Source of the DNA: Lachnospiraceae bacterium | Lineage (GTDB): Bacteria; Bacillota; Clostridia; Lachnospirales; Lachnospiraceae | Assembly (NCBI GenBank): GCA_021203205.1 | Contig: JAJQBQ010000038.1 | Coordinates: forward strand, 1 to 64,000 | Direction of reading: 5' to 3' | Length of the DNA stretch: 64,000 nt | In this document: piece by piece, positions 63,672 through 64,000 of the stretch | Layout of the letters: each line of letters opens with the position of its first letter | Numbering within the stretch: position 1 is the first letter of the stretch | Notes under the pieces: model-generated | The model's database searches: none | What the model saw: the letters and a program-made list of their open reading frames with translations, nothing else | Told to the model about the DNA's origin: nothing | Translations under genes and position numbers: made by a program

Positions 63672-64000
63672 TTGAATAAACATAGCTATCCCAAAAAACA
63701 TGATAATCTCACGGAGCGTTATCCGGTGGATGTGATTCGCACGGATTACCGCACGGGTCTGACCACCGAAGAGGCAAACGAACGCATGGAGGCCGGATGG
63801 GGAAACGTGAAGGTTGATTCTTCCCAGACTACGATCGCCGATATCATCCGGGAAAATCTTTTCACGTATTTCAATCTGATTTTCCTGATTCTGGCAATTC
63901 TGGTGATTCTGGTGGGCTCCTTCAACAGCCTGACCTTTCTGCCGGTGCTGCTGGCAAATATCGTCATCGGCATCGTGCAGCAGATTCGCGCACGCAATGT
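63672..64000 (+). CDS. P-type cation-transporting ATPase, N-terminal part
   Basis: Cut by the window end after about 109 residues. TTG 63672 is chosen because AGGAGA lies 6 nt upstream and the family-like sequence begins soon after; no nearby ATG fits. Visible: a cation ATPase N-terminal domain with YPVDVIRTDYRTGLTTEEAN and MEAGWGNVKVD, then ADIIRENLFTYFNLIFLILA as the first membrane helix and a second, FLPVLLANIVIGIVQQIRAR. This matches HAD-type calcium or other cation E1-E2 pumps, where the actuator domain would follow. Ion specificity cannot be read from this part. Confidence 0.85.
   Translation, partial: MNKHSYPKKHDNLTERYPVDVIRTDYRTGLTTEEANERMEAGWGNVKVDSSQTTIADIIRENLFTYFNLIFLILAILVILVGSFNSLTFLPVLLANIVIGIVQQIRARN

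Overview
The window looks like the chromosome of an anaerobic, Gram-positive, gut-type member of the Clostridia, most likely Lachnospiraceae. Signs are a complete V/A-type ATPase operon, a 6S RNA next to a SpoIID-family protein, the AAA-ATPase/PD-(D/E)XK family typical of Clostridia, extracytoplasmic flavinylation genes, a circularly permuted GH3 glucosidase, and an LtaS-like enzyme. The genus cannot be fixed by eye.

Layout. (1) 1-15.4 kb is accessory. Two giant secreted beta-helix proteins are each followed at once by a 44-45-codon peptide gene with a strong ribosome binding site. Behind the second lie a small acidic lipoprotein, a terminator, a PqqD-like RiPP recognition element, a SANT-like DNA-binding protein, two tandem broken Rpn-type nuclease genes, and an orphan HPr-kinase-like protein. 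(2) 15.5-24.0 kb holds a membrane-anchored protein of unknown function, the GH3 enzyme, two membrane proteins (one TraX-like), and an AAA ATPase/RloB-like pair resembling AbiL-type phage defence, bracketed by related hairpin repeats. (3) 24.0-26.9 kb, minus strand: ApbE flavin transferase, NusG-domain-II protein and Gx transporter. (4) 27-32.4 kb: AAA-ATPase-like/nuclease protein, 6S RNA, SpoIID-like protein and a ComEC-type metallo-hydrolase. (5) 32.4-54.2 kb is mostly core: YihY, homoserine dehydrogenase with a phosphoglycerate-mutase-like proposed homoserine kinase, tsaE/tsaB/tsaD with RNase Z, sirtuin, Xaa-Pro aminopeptidase, LtaS-like protein, DUF512 radical-SAM-like protein, der, plsY, gpsA and cls. 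(6) 54.3-63.4 kb is the V-ATPase operon G/H-I-K-E-C-F-A-B-D. The c-ring subunit carries residues matching a known sodium site, so it is predicted to be sodium-coupled. (7) The window ends in a P-type cation ATPase.

Two themes stand out. The first is the candidate peptide-modification locus in 4.8-15.3 kb: two short acidic peptides, an RRE protein and a P-loop kinase, tied by position to giant surface proteins. The second is a strong tendency to short tandem duplication. In-frame arrays with periods of 18, 30, 36 and 54 nt sit inside five otherwise conserved proteins. Non-coding arrays include a heptamer array between der and plsY that reverses orientation, a triplicated ribosome-binding-site/start unit, and 45-nt and 31-32-nt arrays. 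Dispersed palindromic and linear intergenic repeats also recur across the window.
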